From positions 1 through 64,000 of the forward strand of contig CANGLW010000001.1 in assembly GCA_947454955.1 (NCBI GenBank): a DNA stretch of 64,000 nucleotides, in the 5' to 3' direction. Within the stretch, counting starts at the first letter, position 1. Each line of letters starts with the position of its first letter. The notes beneath the pieces were generated by a model that saw only the letters and a program-made list of their open reading frames with translations, did no database searches and was not told the origin of the DNA. This stretch comes from Comamonadaceae bacterium (GTDB lineage: Bacteria > Pseudomonadota > Gammaproteobacteria > Burkholderiales > Burkholderiaceae_C). The position numbers and the translations under genes are program-made. This document shows positions 35,186 to 49,719 of this stretch, piece by piece.

Positions 35186-36277
35186 ATGCAATTCCTCAAA
35201 CTCACAGCGATCGGGCTGTGCGCAGCCCTGGCCGCTTGCTCGGCGCTGGAAAGCGACAAGGTCAACTACAAGAGCGCGGCCACCACCAAGGCCCCGACCT
35301 TGATCGTGCCGCCTGACCTCACCCAGCTTGCACGCGACAACCGCTACGCCACACCAGGCAATGGCCCAGTCTCAGCCGCTGCCAGTGGCCCGGCTGCGCG
35401 TGCTGGCGCGGCACCAGCGTCGACCACCGCCACCTCGGCGCTGGCTGACATCCGCATTGAGCGTGATGGCAACCAACGTTGGTTGGTCATCAACCGCCCG
35501 GCTGAACAGCTGTGGGAGCCGCTCAAAGAGTTCTGGACCGAGAACGGCTTTAACCTCAACATCGACCAAGCCAACTTAGGCATCATGGAAACTGAGTGGG
35601 CAGAGAACCGCGCCAAGCTGCCGCAAGACTTCATTCGCAAGGCCTTGGGTAAAGTTCTTGATGGCCTCTACTCCACCGGCGAGCGCGACAAGTTTCGCAC
35701 ACGCTTGGAGCGCACCACCACCGGCACCGAGGTGTTCATCACCCACCGCGGCATGATTGAGGTGTACGAGGGCAACCGCTCTGAGCGGACCGTGTGGCAA
35801 CCCCGCCCTGTTGATCCTGAGCTGGAAACCGAATTTCTGCGCCGCCTGATGGTCAAGCTTGGCGCACCTGCTGAGCAAGCCAAAGCTGCACAAGCCACGG
35901 TGGTGAAAGCCGCCACCCTGCAACTGGGAACCCAAAACGGTCAGCCCGTCTTGACGCTGGAAGACAGCTTTGAGCGCGCTTGGCGCCGTGTGGGCCTCTC
36001 GCTGGACCGCACAGGCTTTACCGTGGAGGACCGCGACCGTGCCCAAGGTTTGTACTTTGTGCGCTATGTGGCCCCAGTGATGGACAAAACCGAGCCCGGC
36101 TTTTTCAGCAAGCTCTTCAGCAGCAAGCCCAAAGACCGCGGCCCGCAAAAGTACCGCATTGTGGTGAAGGCCGCTGCTGGCAAAACCACCTTGAATGTGT
36201 TGGGTGGTGATGGCAACGCCGAACTGACCGAAGACGCGCAACGCATCTTGCAGGTGCTGGCTGACGATTTGAAATAA
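35186..36277 (+). CDS. bamC: Outer membrane assembly lipoprotein BamC
   Basis: 363 residues. Lipoprotein signal with lipobox LAAC (Cys at about 18), followed by the conserved unstructured segment with LIVPPDLT that contacts BamD. Two helix-grip domains follow (about 90-200 and 255-360). BamC is a periplasmic part of the Bam complex inserting beta-barrel proteins. An Ala/Pro/Thr-rich insert follows the N-terminal segment. A GTG 12 bp earlier is possible. A terminator lies 70 bp downstream. Confidence 0.92.
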   Translation: MQFLKLTAIGLCAALAACSALESDKVNYKSAATTKAPTLIVPPDLTQLARDNRYATPGNGPVSAAASGPAARAGAAPASTTATSALADIRIERDGNQRWLVINRPAEQLWEPLKEFWTENGFNLNIDQANLGIMETEWAENRAKLPQDFIRKALGKVLDGLYSTGERDKFRTRLERTTTGTEVFITHRGMIEVYEGNRSERTVWQPRPVDPELETEFLRRLMVKLGAPAEQAKAAQATVVKAATLQLGTQNGQPVLTLEDSFERAWRRVGLSLDRTGFTVEDRDRAQGLYFVRYVAPVMDKTEPGFFSKLFSSKPKDRGPQKYRIVVKAAAGKTTLNVLGGDGNAELTEDAQRILQVLADDLK

Positions 36278-36347
36278 GCCTCGGGGGACCTGATCTCCTT
36301 GGCTTGGTGCAGGACGACGAGTCCCTCCACAAAAGCCCGGACGAAAA

Positions 36348-36374
36348 AAAGCCACCTTGCGGTGGCTTTTTGCT
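36348..36374. terminator. Rho-independent terminator after bamC
   Basis: AAAGCCACC-TTGC-GGTGGCTTT hairpin (36348-36369) with T residues after it and A residues before, so it can serve both bamC and the convergent lipoprotein gene. Confidence 0.85.
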
Positions 36375-36385
36375 GGGCTGAAGAA

Positions 36386-36604
36386 TTACTTCTTAGCGTC
36401 GGCAGCAGGAGCGGCTGCAGGTGCAGGAGCAGCAGCGTCAGCAGGCTTGGCATCAGCAGCGGGGGCAGCAGCAGGCGCCTCAGCAGCAGGTGCGGGGGCG
36501 GCGGCGGGTGCGGGAGCGGGGGCAGGAGCCGGCTCTTCTTTTTTACCGCAAGCAGCCAGGGCAGCAGCAGCGATGATGGCTGCCAAAACGAGGGTTTTGT
36601 TCAT
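36386..36604 (-). CDS. Small Ala/Pro-rich lipoprotein
   Basis: 72 residues from ATG 36604. A lipoprotein signal with lipobox LAAC (Cys at about 19) is followed by GKKEEP and then about 45 residues of almost only Ala, Pro, Glu, Asp and Lys. It probably forms a flexible chain fixed in a membrane. No function is known. Many Burkholderiales carry similar small proteins with a GKKEEP start. Codon repetition is strong, so length may vary between strains. Confidence 0.75.
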   Translation of the reverse strand: MNKTLVLAAIIAAAALAACGKKEEPAPAPAPAPAAAPAPAAEAPAAAPAADAKPADAAAPAPAAAPAADAKK

Positions 36605-36703
36605 TTGATGTACCTGTTGAATGAAAAAATTTCCGGAAATTGCCACCACGGGTTTCACCCCAAGATGACCAAGCAGTCACCAACGGTCTCTGCTTAGCTC
36701 ACC

Positions 36704-36709
36704 ATTATA
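36704..36709 (-). promoter_or_regulatory. Possible -10 box for the small lipoprotein gene
   Basis: A perfect TATAAT on the minus strand, 100 bp before the lipoprotein start; no good -35 at 16-18 bp. Confidence 0.35.
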
Positions 36710-36781
36710 GTGCGCAATCTCAGGGTTTTCCATGACACCCCCTCTGAAAATCACCTCGGGGACACCGCAGTTTGTCTTAAG

Positions 36782-37972
36782 TCAGGGCTGAGCGCGCACA
36801 CGCAACCAACCGCTCATGCACCAGTCCAGCATCAACTCGCGCGCACCCTCACTGGCGGCTCGCCAATCTTTGTCGCTGATGGCACGGTCATTGGCAAGCT
36901 GGCGCATCAAACGGGCATCACGCCCGGCGGCCAAGTAACTCTCGCCGTTGATGAAAATGTGCCGGTCGTCAAACATCATGCGGCTGCGGCGGTCGAGTTC
37001 AACGCCACCCATTTCCGCGATTTGTACAAGACCGTGGTCATCGTCTAACTCGTCAAACCACACCTGGGCTTTGGGCTCGGTGAGGTACTCGCCCAGGCTG
37101 CGCGCCAAGGCCAGCGGGTCTTTGAGGGCCGCTTGCAAAGCCTGCTTGGCAAATGCCGTCAGCCCCTCGGGCAAGCGCGCAGGCTCACTCACCGCGCTTT
37201 GCCCTCGGTCTTTGTAAAGCAACTCGGGTGCGTCACTCAGGTCCTCGGCCAATCTCTGCAAAATTTCTTGGCCCAGCTCGGCCTGCTTGGGCGCGCGAAA
37301 GCCCACCGAATAAGTCATGCAATCGGCACTCACGGCCACACCGTCATGCGCATAACGCGGTGGCAGGTAAAGCATGTCGCCAGGCTCAAGCACCCAGGTT
37401 TGCTCAGGCTCAAAGCTCGCCAGAATTTTCAGGGGCGCACCTTCTTGCAGGCTCAGGTCTTTTTGCGCACCAATTTGCCAACGCCGCTGGCCATGGGCTT
37501 GCAGCAAAAACACGTCGTAACTGTCAAAGTGCGGCCCCACCCCACCGCCTTCGCTGGCGTAGCTGATCATCACATCGTCCAGCCGCGCATCGGGCACAAA
37601 ACGGAACTGCTGCATCAGCGCGTCCACCGCATCCACATGCAGGTTCACACCCTGCACCAGGAGCGTCCAGCCGGGTTGCTTCAAGGCAGGCAAAGCACGG
37701 CGCTCAAAGGGGCCGTGGCGCATGCGCCAAGCTGAGCCTTTGGGTTTTTTAGATGCTGATTTAGCCTTGGCCCCAGGCGTAGCCTTTTGCTCAATCAAAC
37801 GCGATTCCACCTCTTCGCTGGCAGCCAAATCAAACAGCGCAGCGCGGTCCAGCAAAGGCTGCTTCTGGGGGATGGCCTGGCGGATGAGCAGCGGCTTTTT
37901 CTGCCAGTACTGCTTCATGAAACGCTCGGGGGAGATGCCGCCGAGCAGGGGCAGCGCTTGGGTGATGTCCAT
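36782..37972 (-). CDS. Ribosomal protein L16 hydroxylase-like cupin (YcfD/RoxA family)
   Basis: 396 residues from ATG 37972. JmjC-type 2-oxoglutarate oxygenase: metal site HFD in GPHFDSYDVFLLQ (about 135) and a distal His in YLPPRYAHDG (about 200). YcfD of Escherichia coli hydroxylates an arginine of ribosomal protein L16; this family member shares the N-terminal KKPLLIRQA and the winged-helix C-terminal part. Substrate is inferred from the family. It is divergent from the SlyD-like gene with 53 bp between starts. Confidence 0.88.
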   Translation of the reverse strand: MDITQALPLLGGISPERFMKQYWQKKPLLIRQAIPQKQPLLDRAALFDLAASEEVESRLIEQKATPGAKAKSASKKPKGSAWRMRHGPFERRALPALKQPGWTLLVQGVNLHVDAVDALMQQFRFVPDARLDDVMISYASEGGGVGPHFDSYDVFLLQAHGQRRWQIGAQKDLSLQEGAPLKILASFEPEQTWVLEPGDMLYLPPRYAHDGVAVSADCMTYSVGFRAPKQAELGQEILQRLAEDLSDAPELLYKDRGQSAVSEPARLPEGLTAFAKQALQAALKDPLALARSLGEYLTEPKAQVWFDELDDDHGLVQIAEMGGVELDRRSRMMFDDRHIFINGESYLAAGRDARLMRQLANDRAISDKDWRAASEGARELMLDWCMSGWLRVRAQP

Positions 37973-38025
37973 CAAGATCTTTCCAGGCCGGCAACAGGAC
38001 GGCCACAAACTGCGACAATTCTCCT

Positions 38026-38559
38026 ATGGAAATCAATGAACAATGCGTGGTGGCCCTCACTTGGGTCATGGAAGACACCCTGGGCGAGACACTTGATGTG
38101 CTCGACGAGCCGGTGGAGTTTCTGATTGGCGGGGACGACCTGTTTCAAAAAATCGAGCAGGTCTTGCAAGGCCACACCGTGGGCGCCAAGGTGCAGTTGC
38201 AAATTGAACCTGAAGAAGCCTTTGGCGACTTCAACGAACAACTCTTGTTTTTAGAGGCCAAAACCCTCTTCCCGCAAGAGCTCGAAGAAGGCATGAGCAT
38301 CGAGGGCTCGGCCCTGCCTTCGGGTTGCAACCCCGATGCGCCCAAGGACCTGCTCTACACCGTGGCCGAGATTTACCCCGACCATGTGGTGCTCGACGGC
38401 AACCACCCGCTGGCAGGCATTGCCTTGCGTTTGACCATGAAGGTCGAAGCCGTGCGCGAAGCCACCGAAGAAGAGGTGGGCCGCGGCTCAGCGGGCACCG
38501 GCTTTTTCAAAATTCAGCCGGTGCACACCCAAGCACCTGGCAACGACCAACTGCACTGA
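38026..38559 (+). CDS. FKBP-type peptidyl-prolyl isomerase, SlyD-like
   Basis: 177 residues. N-terminal FKBP half (GETLDVLDEPVEFLIGG and LQGHTVGAKVQLQIEPEEAFGD) with an inserted chaperone flap (about 70-125), the SlyD layout. The C-terminus lacks the long His-rich metal tail of Escherichia coli SlyD, having only a short tail. It should catalyse proline isomerisation and bind unfolded chains in the cytoplasm. It converges on dut. Confidence 0.9.
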   Translation: MEINEQCVVALTWVMEDTLGETLDVLDEPVEFLIGGDDLFQKIEQVLQGHTVGAKVQLQIEPEEAFGDFNEQLLFLEAKTLFPQELEEGMSIEGSALPSGCNPDAPKDLLYTVAEIYPDHVVLDGNHPLAGIALRLTMKVEAVREATEEEVGRGSAGTGFFKIQPVHTQAPGNDQLH

Positions 38560-38587
38560 AGGCGCTTGGCTTGGTTCAAGCCATAGT

Positions 38588-39030
38588 TCAAGCTTTACCC
38601 GTGCTGCCGTAACCCCCCTCGCCGCGTTCGCTGGCGGGGAATTCACTCACCAGGTTGAACTCGGCCTGCACCACCGGCACGATCATCAGCTGCGCGATGC
38701 GCTCCATCGGCTCGATGGTGAAAGCGGTGCTGGAGCGGTTCCAGGCGCTGACCATCAGCTGCCCCTGGTAATCGCTGTCGATCAAACCCACCAAATTGCC
38801 CAACACAATACCGTGCTTGTGCCCCAGCCCCGAGCGCGGCAGGATGAGTGCGGCGTAGTTCGGGTCTTTGAGGTACATGGCCATGCCGGTAGGAATGAGC
38901 TGCCAGGCATTGGGCTGCAAGGTCAGCGGCTCGTTCAAGCAAGCGCGCAAGTCCAGGCCTGCACTGCCCGGTGTGGCGTAAGTGGGCAGTTGCGACTGCA
39001 ACCGGGGGTCGAGAATTTTGACGTCGATTT

Positions 39031-39034
<4 letters not shown>
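38588..39034 (-). CDS. dut: dUTP diphosphatase
   Basis: 148 residues, trimeric dUTPase type. Motifs: [26 protein letters not shown] and the C-terminal [10 protein letters not shown], which closes the active site. It hydrolyses dUTP to dUMP, keeping uracil out of DNA. Its ATG overlaps the coaBC stop by 4 bp, the usual coaBC-dut order. Confidence 0.96.
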
Positions 39035-42839
<3,805 letters not shown>

Positions 42840-42865
42840 CAAATTCTTGAAATTTTGAAACTTAA

Positions 42866-44158
<1,293 letters not shown>

Positions 44159-44167
44159 GCTCTGCGC

Positions 44168-44446
44168 ATGGGTAAACGCCTGGTCCCGACCATCCTGATC
44201 GCACTGCTGGTGATCCTTCACCTGCAGTTGTGGTTAGGTCGGGGCAGCGTTCCCAGCGTGGCGCGCATGGCCTCGGACCTCGAGGAACAACGCGCGCAAA
44301 ACGCCAAATCTCAACTGGAAAATGACCGTATGGCCGCCGAGATCCGCGATCTCAAAGAAGGCCTGGAGATGGTCGAAGAGCGCGCCCGTGTGGAACTGAG
44401 CATGGTACGGCCCAACGAGATTTTGGTGCAAGTCACCCGCAAGTAA
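44168..44446 (+). CDS. ftsB: Cell division protein FtsB
   Basis: 92 residues. One N-terminal transmembrane helix (about 7-24) then a coiled coil (DLEEQRAQNAKSQLENDR) and the short C-terminal conserved part with ELSMVRPNEI. FtsB forms a complex with FtsL and FtsQ at the septum. Nine bases follow the eno stop, the usual eno-ftsB order. Confidence 0.94.
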   Translation: MGKRLVPTILIALLVILHLQLWLGRGSVPSVARMASDLEEQRAQNAKSQLENDRMAAEIRDLKEGLEMVEERARVELSMVRPNEILVQVTRK

Positions 44447-44453
44447 GCGCTTC

Positions 44454-44888
44454 ATGCGCGTCATCATCACTGGCGCCCACACGCCTGACCTGATCTGGTT
44501 GGCGCAACACCTTCCTGCCTTGCTGCCTGATGTGGATGTCACTTCGCAGGATGCTCAAGCATTCAAGAACAGTCTGCCGTCCATTGATGTGAACGACACC
44601 CGCGTGTTGCTCAGCGGCTTAGACCGGGCAACACCAGGGGCAAATCAAGTCCACTTGCAAGACATCGATGCCAAGCTGCGCGCAGCGTTAGCGCAAGCCC
44701 AGGTGTCGTTTGGGGTGGTGTACGGCCAGGGCGTGCAGCGCCTGCAAAATGCACAGCGTCTGGTGCAGCCGCACGACCTGCCTCAACGCGCGGCCTGGGT
44801 ATGCGATGCGTGCTCAGACCCCGAGTGCGAGTTCAAACTCTTCACTGGATTGAAGGGCTTGAAGGCGGCAAATCCCCCGGCTCCATGA
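44454..44888 (+). CDS. Uncharacterised protein, last gene of the pyrG unit
   Basis: 144 residues, no signal peptide. It starts MRVIITGAHTPDLIWLAQHLP, reading like a nucleotide-fold start, but no catalytic motif follows. Three Cys cluster near the C-terminus (CDACSDPEC). It starts 7 bp after ftsB. The last 47 bp overlap the end of the convergent hslO gene. I do not recognise a family; it is judged real from position, spacing and codon use. Confidence 0.65.
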   Translation: MRVIITGAHTPDLIWLAQHLPALLPDVDVTSQDAQAFKNSLPSIDVNDTRVLLSGLDRATPGANQVHLQDIDAKLRAALAQAQVSFGVVYGQGVQRLQNAQRLVQPHDLPQRAAWVCDACSDPECEFKLFTGLKGLKAANPPAP

Positions 44889-45816
44889 AGATTTGCGAGG
44901 CTTGCACGCTATCAAACACATAGCGTGAGCCACAAAAATCACAGTCCACCGTGATCGCGCCTTGCTCCGCGATGATGTCTTGGGCTTCGTCTTCACCCAG
45001 GCTTTCAATCATCTGGCTCACACGCTCGCGGCTGCAGGTGCAATGGAAACGCGGCACCAACTCAGGCTCAAAGCGCTGTAGTTTTTCTTCCCAGAACAAG
45101 CGGCGCAATATCGTGTCCACATCCAGGCTCAGCAGCTCCTCGGTTTTCAAGCTCGCAGCCAAGGTGGCAATGCGGTTGTAGTCTTCTTCGAGCTGCTCAA
45201 TTTCAGCGCGCTTGGAAGGCGGCAAACCCTCGAGGTTGCCCGCACCTTGAATCGGCAAGCGCTGAATCAGCAAGCCCGCGGCCAAGTGCTCGTTACAGGC
45301 CAGCACCAGCTTGGTCTCGAGCTGTTCGCTTTGGCGCATGTAAAGCTCCAGCACCTCGCTGAGCTTGTGCAGCGGCTGCTCGTGGTCATCGGTCAGTGGC
45401 ACCACACCTTGGTAAGGCTGTTGGCCAGGCTGACGGCCTAGCGGGTCGAGGGTAATGGCACAGCGCCCTTGCCCTTGGCGGTTGACCAACTCGGCCAGTC
45501 CAGCCCCCTCGGTCACCTCGCCACGCAGGGTGACGGTGGCGCGCAAACGCAAGTCGCTTTGTATCTCAGCCACCGCCAACTTCACGGGCCCATCGCCTTG
45601 GATCTGCATGATCAAAGCCCCATTGAACTGGATGTTGCCCTGCATGAGCGCACCTGCCGCGGTCATCTCGCCCAACATCTGCTGAACAGCTGGCGGGTAA
45701 GGCCCGGTGCTGCTGACTGCGCGGCGTTTGAGGACCTCGACCCAGGCATCGTCCAGGCGCACGATCATGCCGCGCACCGGCATGCCTTCAAAAATGAATT
45801 TGTGAAACTCTGACAC
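44842..45816 (-). CDS. hslO: Hsp33 redox-regulated chaperone
   Basis: 324 residues from GTG 45816, two bases after the upstream stop. Hsp33 holds unfolded proteins when oxidised. The C-terminal zinc site has C-T-C and CDFC 33 residues later (about 264-300), which sense oxidation. GALIMQIQGDGPVKLA near 70 is typical. The 3' end overlaps the convergent uncharacterised gene by 47 bp. Confidence 0.93.
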   Translation of the reverse strand: MSEFHKFIFEGMPVRGMIVRLDDAWVEVLKRRAVSSTGPYPPAVQQMLGEMTAAGALMQGNIQFNGALIMQIQGDGPVKLAVAEIQSDLRLRATVTLRGEVTEGAGLAELVNRQGQGRCAITLDPLGRQPGQQPYQGVVPLTDDHEQPLHKLSEVLELYMRQSEQLETKLVLACNEHLAAGLLIQRLPIQGAGNLEGLPPSKRAEIEQLEEDYNRIATLAASLKTEELLSLDVDTILRRLFWEEKLQRFEPELVPRFHCTCSRERVSQMIESLGEDEAQDIIAEQGAITVDCDFCGSRYVFDSVQASQIFMEPGDLPPSSPSIQ

Positions 45817-45818
45817 GC

Positions 45819-46343
45819 TCAGCCGATCTTTTTCAAACCGTTGCGGTAAATCTGTCCACGGTCCACATACACCTGCCACATGCGTCCCAGGCCAGCAATT
45901 TGCTCGGGGCTGAGTTGTTTGACCACCTTGGCCGGGCTGCCAATGATCATCGAACCATCGGGAAATTCTTTGCCCTCGGTCACCAAAGCGCCTGCACCCA
46001 CAATGCAGTTCTTGCCGATCTTGGCGTGGTTGAGTACCACCGCGCCAATGCCAATCAAGCTGCCATCGCCCACCGTGCAGCCATGCAGCATGGCCTGGTG
46101 GCCCACGGTCACATGGTCGCCAATGGTCAAGGGGGCGCCGGGGTCGGCATGCAACACGGCCGTGTCTTGCACATTGCTGTTTTTGCCCACGCGGATCGGG
46201 TCAGAGTCGCCACGGATGACCGCGCCAAACCACACACTGGCGTTCTCTTCCAGGATGACGTTGCCAATCACCTGGGCGCTGTCAGCCACATAAGCCGAGG
46301 CAGCGATGTCGGGCTGACGCCCTTGAAGTTCATAAATGGCCAT
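45819..46343 (-). CDS. Gamma carbonic anhydrase family protein
   Basis: 174 residues forming a left-handed beta-helix of hexapeptide repeats (for example VGHQAMLHGCTVGDGSLIGIGA). Metal-binding His residues lie in HADPG, VGHQ and LHGC. Relatives include YrdA and PaaY; not all have carbonic anhydrase activity. Two bases separate its stop from the hslO start. It is preceded by the DUF455 gene 9 bp upstream. Confidence 0.9.
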   Translation of the reverse strand: MAIYELQGRQPDIAASAYVADSAQVIGNVILEENASVWFGAVIRGDSDPIRVGKNSNVQDTAVLHADPGAPLTIGDHVTVGHQAMLHGCTVGDGSLIGIGAVVLNHAKIGKNCIVGAGALVTEGKEFPDGSMIIGSPAKVVKQLSPEQIAGLGRMWQVYVDRGQIYRNGLKKIG

Positions 46344-46352
46344 GTTGAAGTC

Positions 46353-47177
46353 TCAATGCGCCGCTACAGCGGCAGAGTTCATGGAAGGCACGTGGGTGAG
46401 CTCTTGCAACTGGCGCAGTTCCAGTTCTGTGAAGCCCGCTTGCGCACGTGCCGCGATGTTGAAAGGCGCTTTGAGGCGTGGTGCCTCATAACGCTGAGTG
46501 AGTTCAGGGTAAGTGGTCACTGGGTCCAAGCCACGTTGCGCGCACAACCAACCATACCAGCGGTTGCCCACCGCCACATGACCAATTTCATCGCGCAAGA
46601 TGATGTCCAAAATCTCACCGGCGCGGTGGTCGCCAATGCTCACCAGTTTGGTTTTGACAGCCGGCGAAGCATCCAGCCCCCGCGCTTCTAGCGTGCGCGG
46701 CACCAAGGCCACGCGGGCCAGCACATCGTGGCGGGTGCGCTCAGCCATGTCCCACAAACCGGTGTGCGCGGGGAAGTCGCCATAGTCAAAACCCAGGCTG
46801 CGCAGGTGGTCACGCAGCAGCGTGTAATGCAAGGCTTCTTCTTGGGCCACACGCCACCAGTCGCGGTAAAAATCGTCGGGCATGCCCGCAAAACGCCAGA
46901 TGACATCCAAGGCGAGATCAACAGCGTTTTTCTCAATATGGCAGACCGAGTGCAACAAGGCTGCATGGCCTTCTGGCGTGTTCAAGCGCGCGGGCTTGAT
47001 GGCCGTGTGCGGCAACAACACAGGGCGTGCGGGACGCCCGGGCAAGCCCTCGGGCTCAGGCCACACCGCCTGCACGTCCAGCGCCCAGCCGGGTGCTAGG
47101 TTTTGCACCTGCAAGGCTTTCTCGTTGGGGTCGGCCAGGCTCAAGAAGGCCAGGCATGTGTGTCGCAGCTCAGACAT
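46353..47177 (-). CDS. DUF455 family ferritin-like protein
   Basis: 274 residues. The DUF455 core has helix motifs HIEKNAVDLALD, AQEEALHYTLL and LRDEIGHVAVG, giving Glu/His ligands for a di-iron-type site. Function is unknown; family members resemble tRNA-modifying MiaE-like four-helix proteins. It starts an operon with the gamma carbonic anhydrase gene and hslO. Confidence 0.88.
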   Translation of the reverse strand: MSELRHTCLAFLSLADPNEKALQVQNLAPGWALDVQAVWPEPEGLPGRPARPVLLPHTAIKPARLNTPEGHAALLHSVCHIEKNAVDLALDVIWRFAGMPDDFYRDWWRVAQEEALHYTLLRDHLRSLGFDYGDFPAHTGLWDMAERTRHDVLARVALVPRTLEARGLDASPAVKTKLVSIGDHRAGEILDIILRDEIGHVAVGNRWYGWLCAQRGLDPVTTYPELTQRYEAPRLKAPFNIAARAQAGFTELELRQLQELTHVPSMNSAAVAAH

Positions 47178-47223
47178 CCCGCAATTATCCCCGAGGCGGG
47201 CCTGCGCTTAAGCCAGGATCAAC

Positions 47224-48141
47224 TCAGCCCCTGGGGTGGTGCTGCGCGTGCAAAGACTTGAGCCGCTCACGCGCCACATGGGTGTAGATGGTGGTGGTGG
47301 AAATATCGGCATGCCCCAGCAACATTTGCACCGCGCGCAAATCAGCACCATGGTTGAGCAAATGGGTGGCAAACGCATGCCTGAGTGTGTGGGGCGACAA
47401 AGGCGCGGTGATGCCCGCTTGCACCGCGTATTTTTTGATCAGCATCCAAAACATCACCCGGCTCATGGCCTGGCCGGCTTTCGGGCCGCGGAAGGTCACA
47501 AACAAATCATCGGTGGTACGCCCCGCCAACAAGGCTGGTCTGCTCTCATTCATGTAGCGTTGCAGCCAGCTGGCAGCCACTTCGCCAAAGGGCAGCATGC
47601 GCTCTTTGTTGCCCTTGCCGGTCACGCGCAGCACATGGTCACTCAAACTCACATGGAAAGTTTTGAGCCCCACCAACTCGCTCACCCGCAAGCCACTGGC
47701 GTACATCAACTCGAGCATGGTGCGGTCGCGCAGCGCCAAGGGTGAAGCCTCGCCCGGAGCTTGCAGCAAGTCATCCACCTGCGACTCGGTGAGGGTTTTG
47801 GGCACCCGCAAAGCCTGCTTGGCCGAGTCCAGCCGCAGGGTCGGGTCAGCGGTGATACGCCGCTCACGCAGTGCCCAGCGGTAGTAGCGTTTGAACACCG
47901 TCAAACGACGGTTGGCGGTGGTGGCTTTGGTGCTGGCGTGGGCCGCTGCAAAGTAAGCGTGCAGGTCAGCCTCTTGGGCCGCAGGCAGCGCCACACGCGT
48001 GGTTGCCAGCCACTGGGCCAGCTGCGTGAGGTCGCGCCGGTAGGCCTTCAGGGTGTTGTCTGAGAGGCCTTCTTCGAGCCACAAGGCTTCGATGAAATCA
48101 TCGACCTCTTGCAGCTCGGCGTTCAATGGCGCCCCGCTCAA
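47224..48141 (-). CDS. xerD: Site-specific tyrosine recombinase XerD
   Basis: 305 residues. N-terminal SAM-like core-binding domain and the catalytic domain with the set Arg (ASGLRVSEL), Lys (GKGNKER), HTLRHAF, LGHADI and the nucleophile Tyr in TTTIYTHV. With XerC it resolves chromosome dimers at dif. The start overlaps the end of a Bug binding-protein gene by 4 bp, an odd coupling. xerC is not in the window. Confidence 0.95.
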   Translation of the reverse strand: MSGAPLNAELQEVDDFIEALWLEEGLSDNTLKAYRRDLTQLAQWLATTRVALPAAQEADLHAYFAAAHASTKATTANRRLTVFKRYYRWALRERRITADPTLRLDSAKQALRVPKTLTESQVDDLLQAPGEASPLALRDRTMLELMYASGLRVSELVGLKTFHVSLSDHVLRVTGKGNKERMLPFGEVAASWLQRYMNESRPALLAGRTTDDLFVTFRGPKAGQAMSRVMFWMLIKKYAVQAGITAPLSPHTLRHAFATHLLNHGADLRAVQMLLGHADISTTTIYTHVARERLKSLHAQHHPRG

Positions 48142-49109
48142 TCCAGGGTGAGCTTGGCGCTGTCCACCACCTGCTTGTACACCGTGAACTCTGCCTTGAT
48201 TTGCTCGGCAAATTGCTCGGGCGTGTTGGCCACAATCAGCGAGCCGGTTTCCTCGATGCGCTTGCGCACCGCCGGGTCTTCCAGGGCTTTACGCACCCCG
48301 GCATTGACCTTGTCGATCACCTCTTTGGGCAAGCCCTTGGGGCCAAGAATGCCGTAGTAAGCCATGCGGTTCACCGGTTCCAAACCCACTTCTTTGAACG
48401 TGGGCACATTGGGCAAAACCGCCAAACGCGTGGGTGCAGCCACCACGATGGGCACCAGGCGGCCACCTTGAATGAAGGGCAAGGCCGAAGGCAGGTTGTC
48501 AAAAATGATGGGCACCTGGCCAGCCACCGTGTCGTTCAAAGCTGGGCCACCACCACGGTAAGGAATGTGGGTGATGAAGGTGCTGGTTTTGTTTTTGTAC
48601 AACTCCATTTGCAGGTGACCAATGCCACCGGTGCCTGAGGTTGCAAACGAATGGCGACCTGGTGAGCGCTTGAGCTCAGCAATGAAGCTGGCGTAATCTT
48701 TGGCGGGGAAGCTGGGGTGCACCGCAATCACATTGGGCGTGGCCGCGATGTTGATGATGGGCGTGAAATCGGTCAGCGGGTTGTAGGCAATCTTGGGGTT
48801 GATGGCCGGGTTGGCTGCGGTGGTGGACACCGTGGCAATGCCCAGCGAATAACCATCGGGCACGGCCTTGGCTGTTTCAGTCGCGCCCAACACACCGCCG
48901 CCACCGGCTTTGTTTTCAACCACCACAGGCTGACCCAGGGCTTTGCCCAGAGGGTCGGCGATGGTGCGGGCAATGATGTCGGTGGTGCCCCCCGGTGCAA
49001 ACGGCACTTGCAGGCGTATGACCTTGTTGGGGTAGCTCTGTGCCCAAGCACCGCTTGTGGCAGCAGCGGCCAGGGCCAGCAATGACAAGTTCAGAAATCG
49101 GCGTTGCAT
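48138..49109 (-). CDS. Bug/TctC-type binding protein
   Basis: 323 residues with a signal peptide ending GAWA (about 23). Bug motifs: [25 protein letters not shown], and [19 protein letters not shown]. It binds an unknown carboxylate in the periplasm; no TctA/TctB genes are near. It is co-transcribed with xerD, which overlaps it by 4 bp. A GAGGAGTA precedes the ATG. Confidence 0.92.
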   Translation of the reverse strand: MQRRFLNLSLLALAAAATSGAWAQSYPNKVIRLQVPFAPGGTTDIIARTIADPLGKALGQPVVVENKAGGGGVLGATETAKAVPDGYSLGIATVSTTAANPAINPKIAYNPLTDFTPIINIAATPNVIAVHPSFPAKDYASFIAELKRSPGRHSFATSGTGGIGHLQMELYKNKTSTFITHIPYRGGGPALNDTVAGQVPIIFDNLPSALPFIQGGRLVPIVVAAPTRLAVLPNVPTFKEVGLEPVNRMAYYGILGPKGLPKEVIDKVNAGVRKALEDPAVRKRIEETGSLIVANTPEQFAEQIKAEFTVYKQVVDSAKLTLD

Positions 49110-49122
49110 GATGTACTCCTCG

Positions 49123-49701
49123 TTACAGGCCCAAGAGGCCTTTTTTCAGCCGGGTGTCGACCGGGCTGTTACCAATGAAAATTTCCAGCACAGCGGCGTA
49201 AAAATCTGCCCCGGGCACAGGTGCGCCTTTCGGCACATTGTTGATGAGCACCACCATACCACTGGCTGGCAGGTAATCCAGCGCAATCGTATCGCCTGGC
49301 TTGCTCTGCCCGATGCTGTCGATGGTTTTACCCAGCGCCTGAGCACGGTCTTGCAGGCCTGCCCATTGCGCATCGCTGGCGTTTTTGCGCATGCCGTCAA
49401 TCAGGGCTTTTTTGATGTCGCCGGCCGAGAGCTCCATGAGCGGGCGCAACTGCAAACGCTTGGGGCCGTTGCCATGCAAAATGTCTGCCGCTGCGCTGGA
49501 CTTCTCAGGCAGGTACAAGCCCGCCACATAGGCCTTGATGATGAACACACTGCGCAAGCCCAGGCCATTGAGTTTGAGCGCTTGGCCCGCCAGCGTGGTC
49601 TGGTCATCAAACCGCTGATTCTCGAGTTCTGCGCTCTGCACCATGCCCGTCATAGCGCACAACGCCAATGCGGCCAGCCAGTGGATGGGGTTGATCTTCA
49701 T
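49123..49701 (-). CDS. Exported chalcone isomerase-like protein
   Basis: 192 residues with a signal peptide ending VQSA (about 24). The rest has the chalcone-isomerase fold pattern ([21 protein letters not shown] and [28 protein letters not shown]). Bacterial members are mostly not flavonoid enzymes; a lipid- or fatty-acid-binding role is thought likely. Start codons of this gene and the divergent AEC gene are 18 bp apart, so promoters must lie inside coding sequence. Confidence 0.88.
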   Translation of the reverse strand: MKINPIHWLAALALCAMTGMVQSAELENQRFDDQTTLAGQALKLNGLGLRSVFIIKAYVAGLYLPEKSSAAADILHGNGPKRLQLRPLMELSAGDIKKALIDGMRKNASDAQWAGLQDRAQALGKTIDSIGQSKPGDTIALDYLPASGMVVLINNVPKGAPVPGADFYAAVLEIFIGNSPVDTRLKKGLLGL

Positions 49702-49719
49702 GCCTGTTATTCTCGCCTA

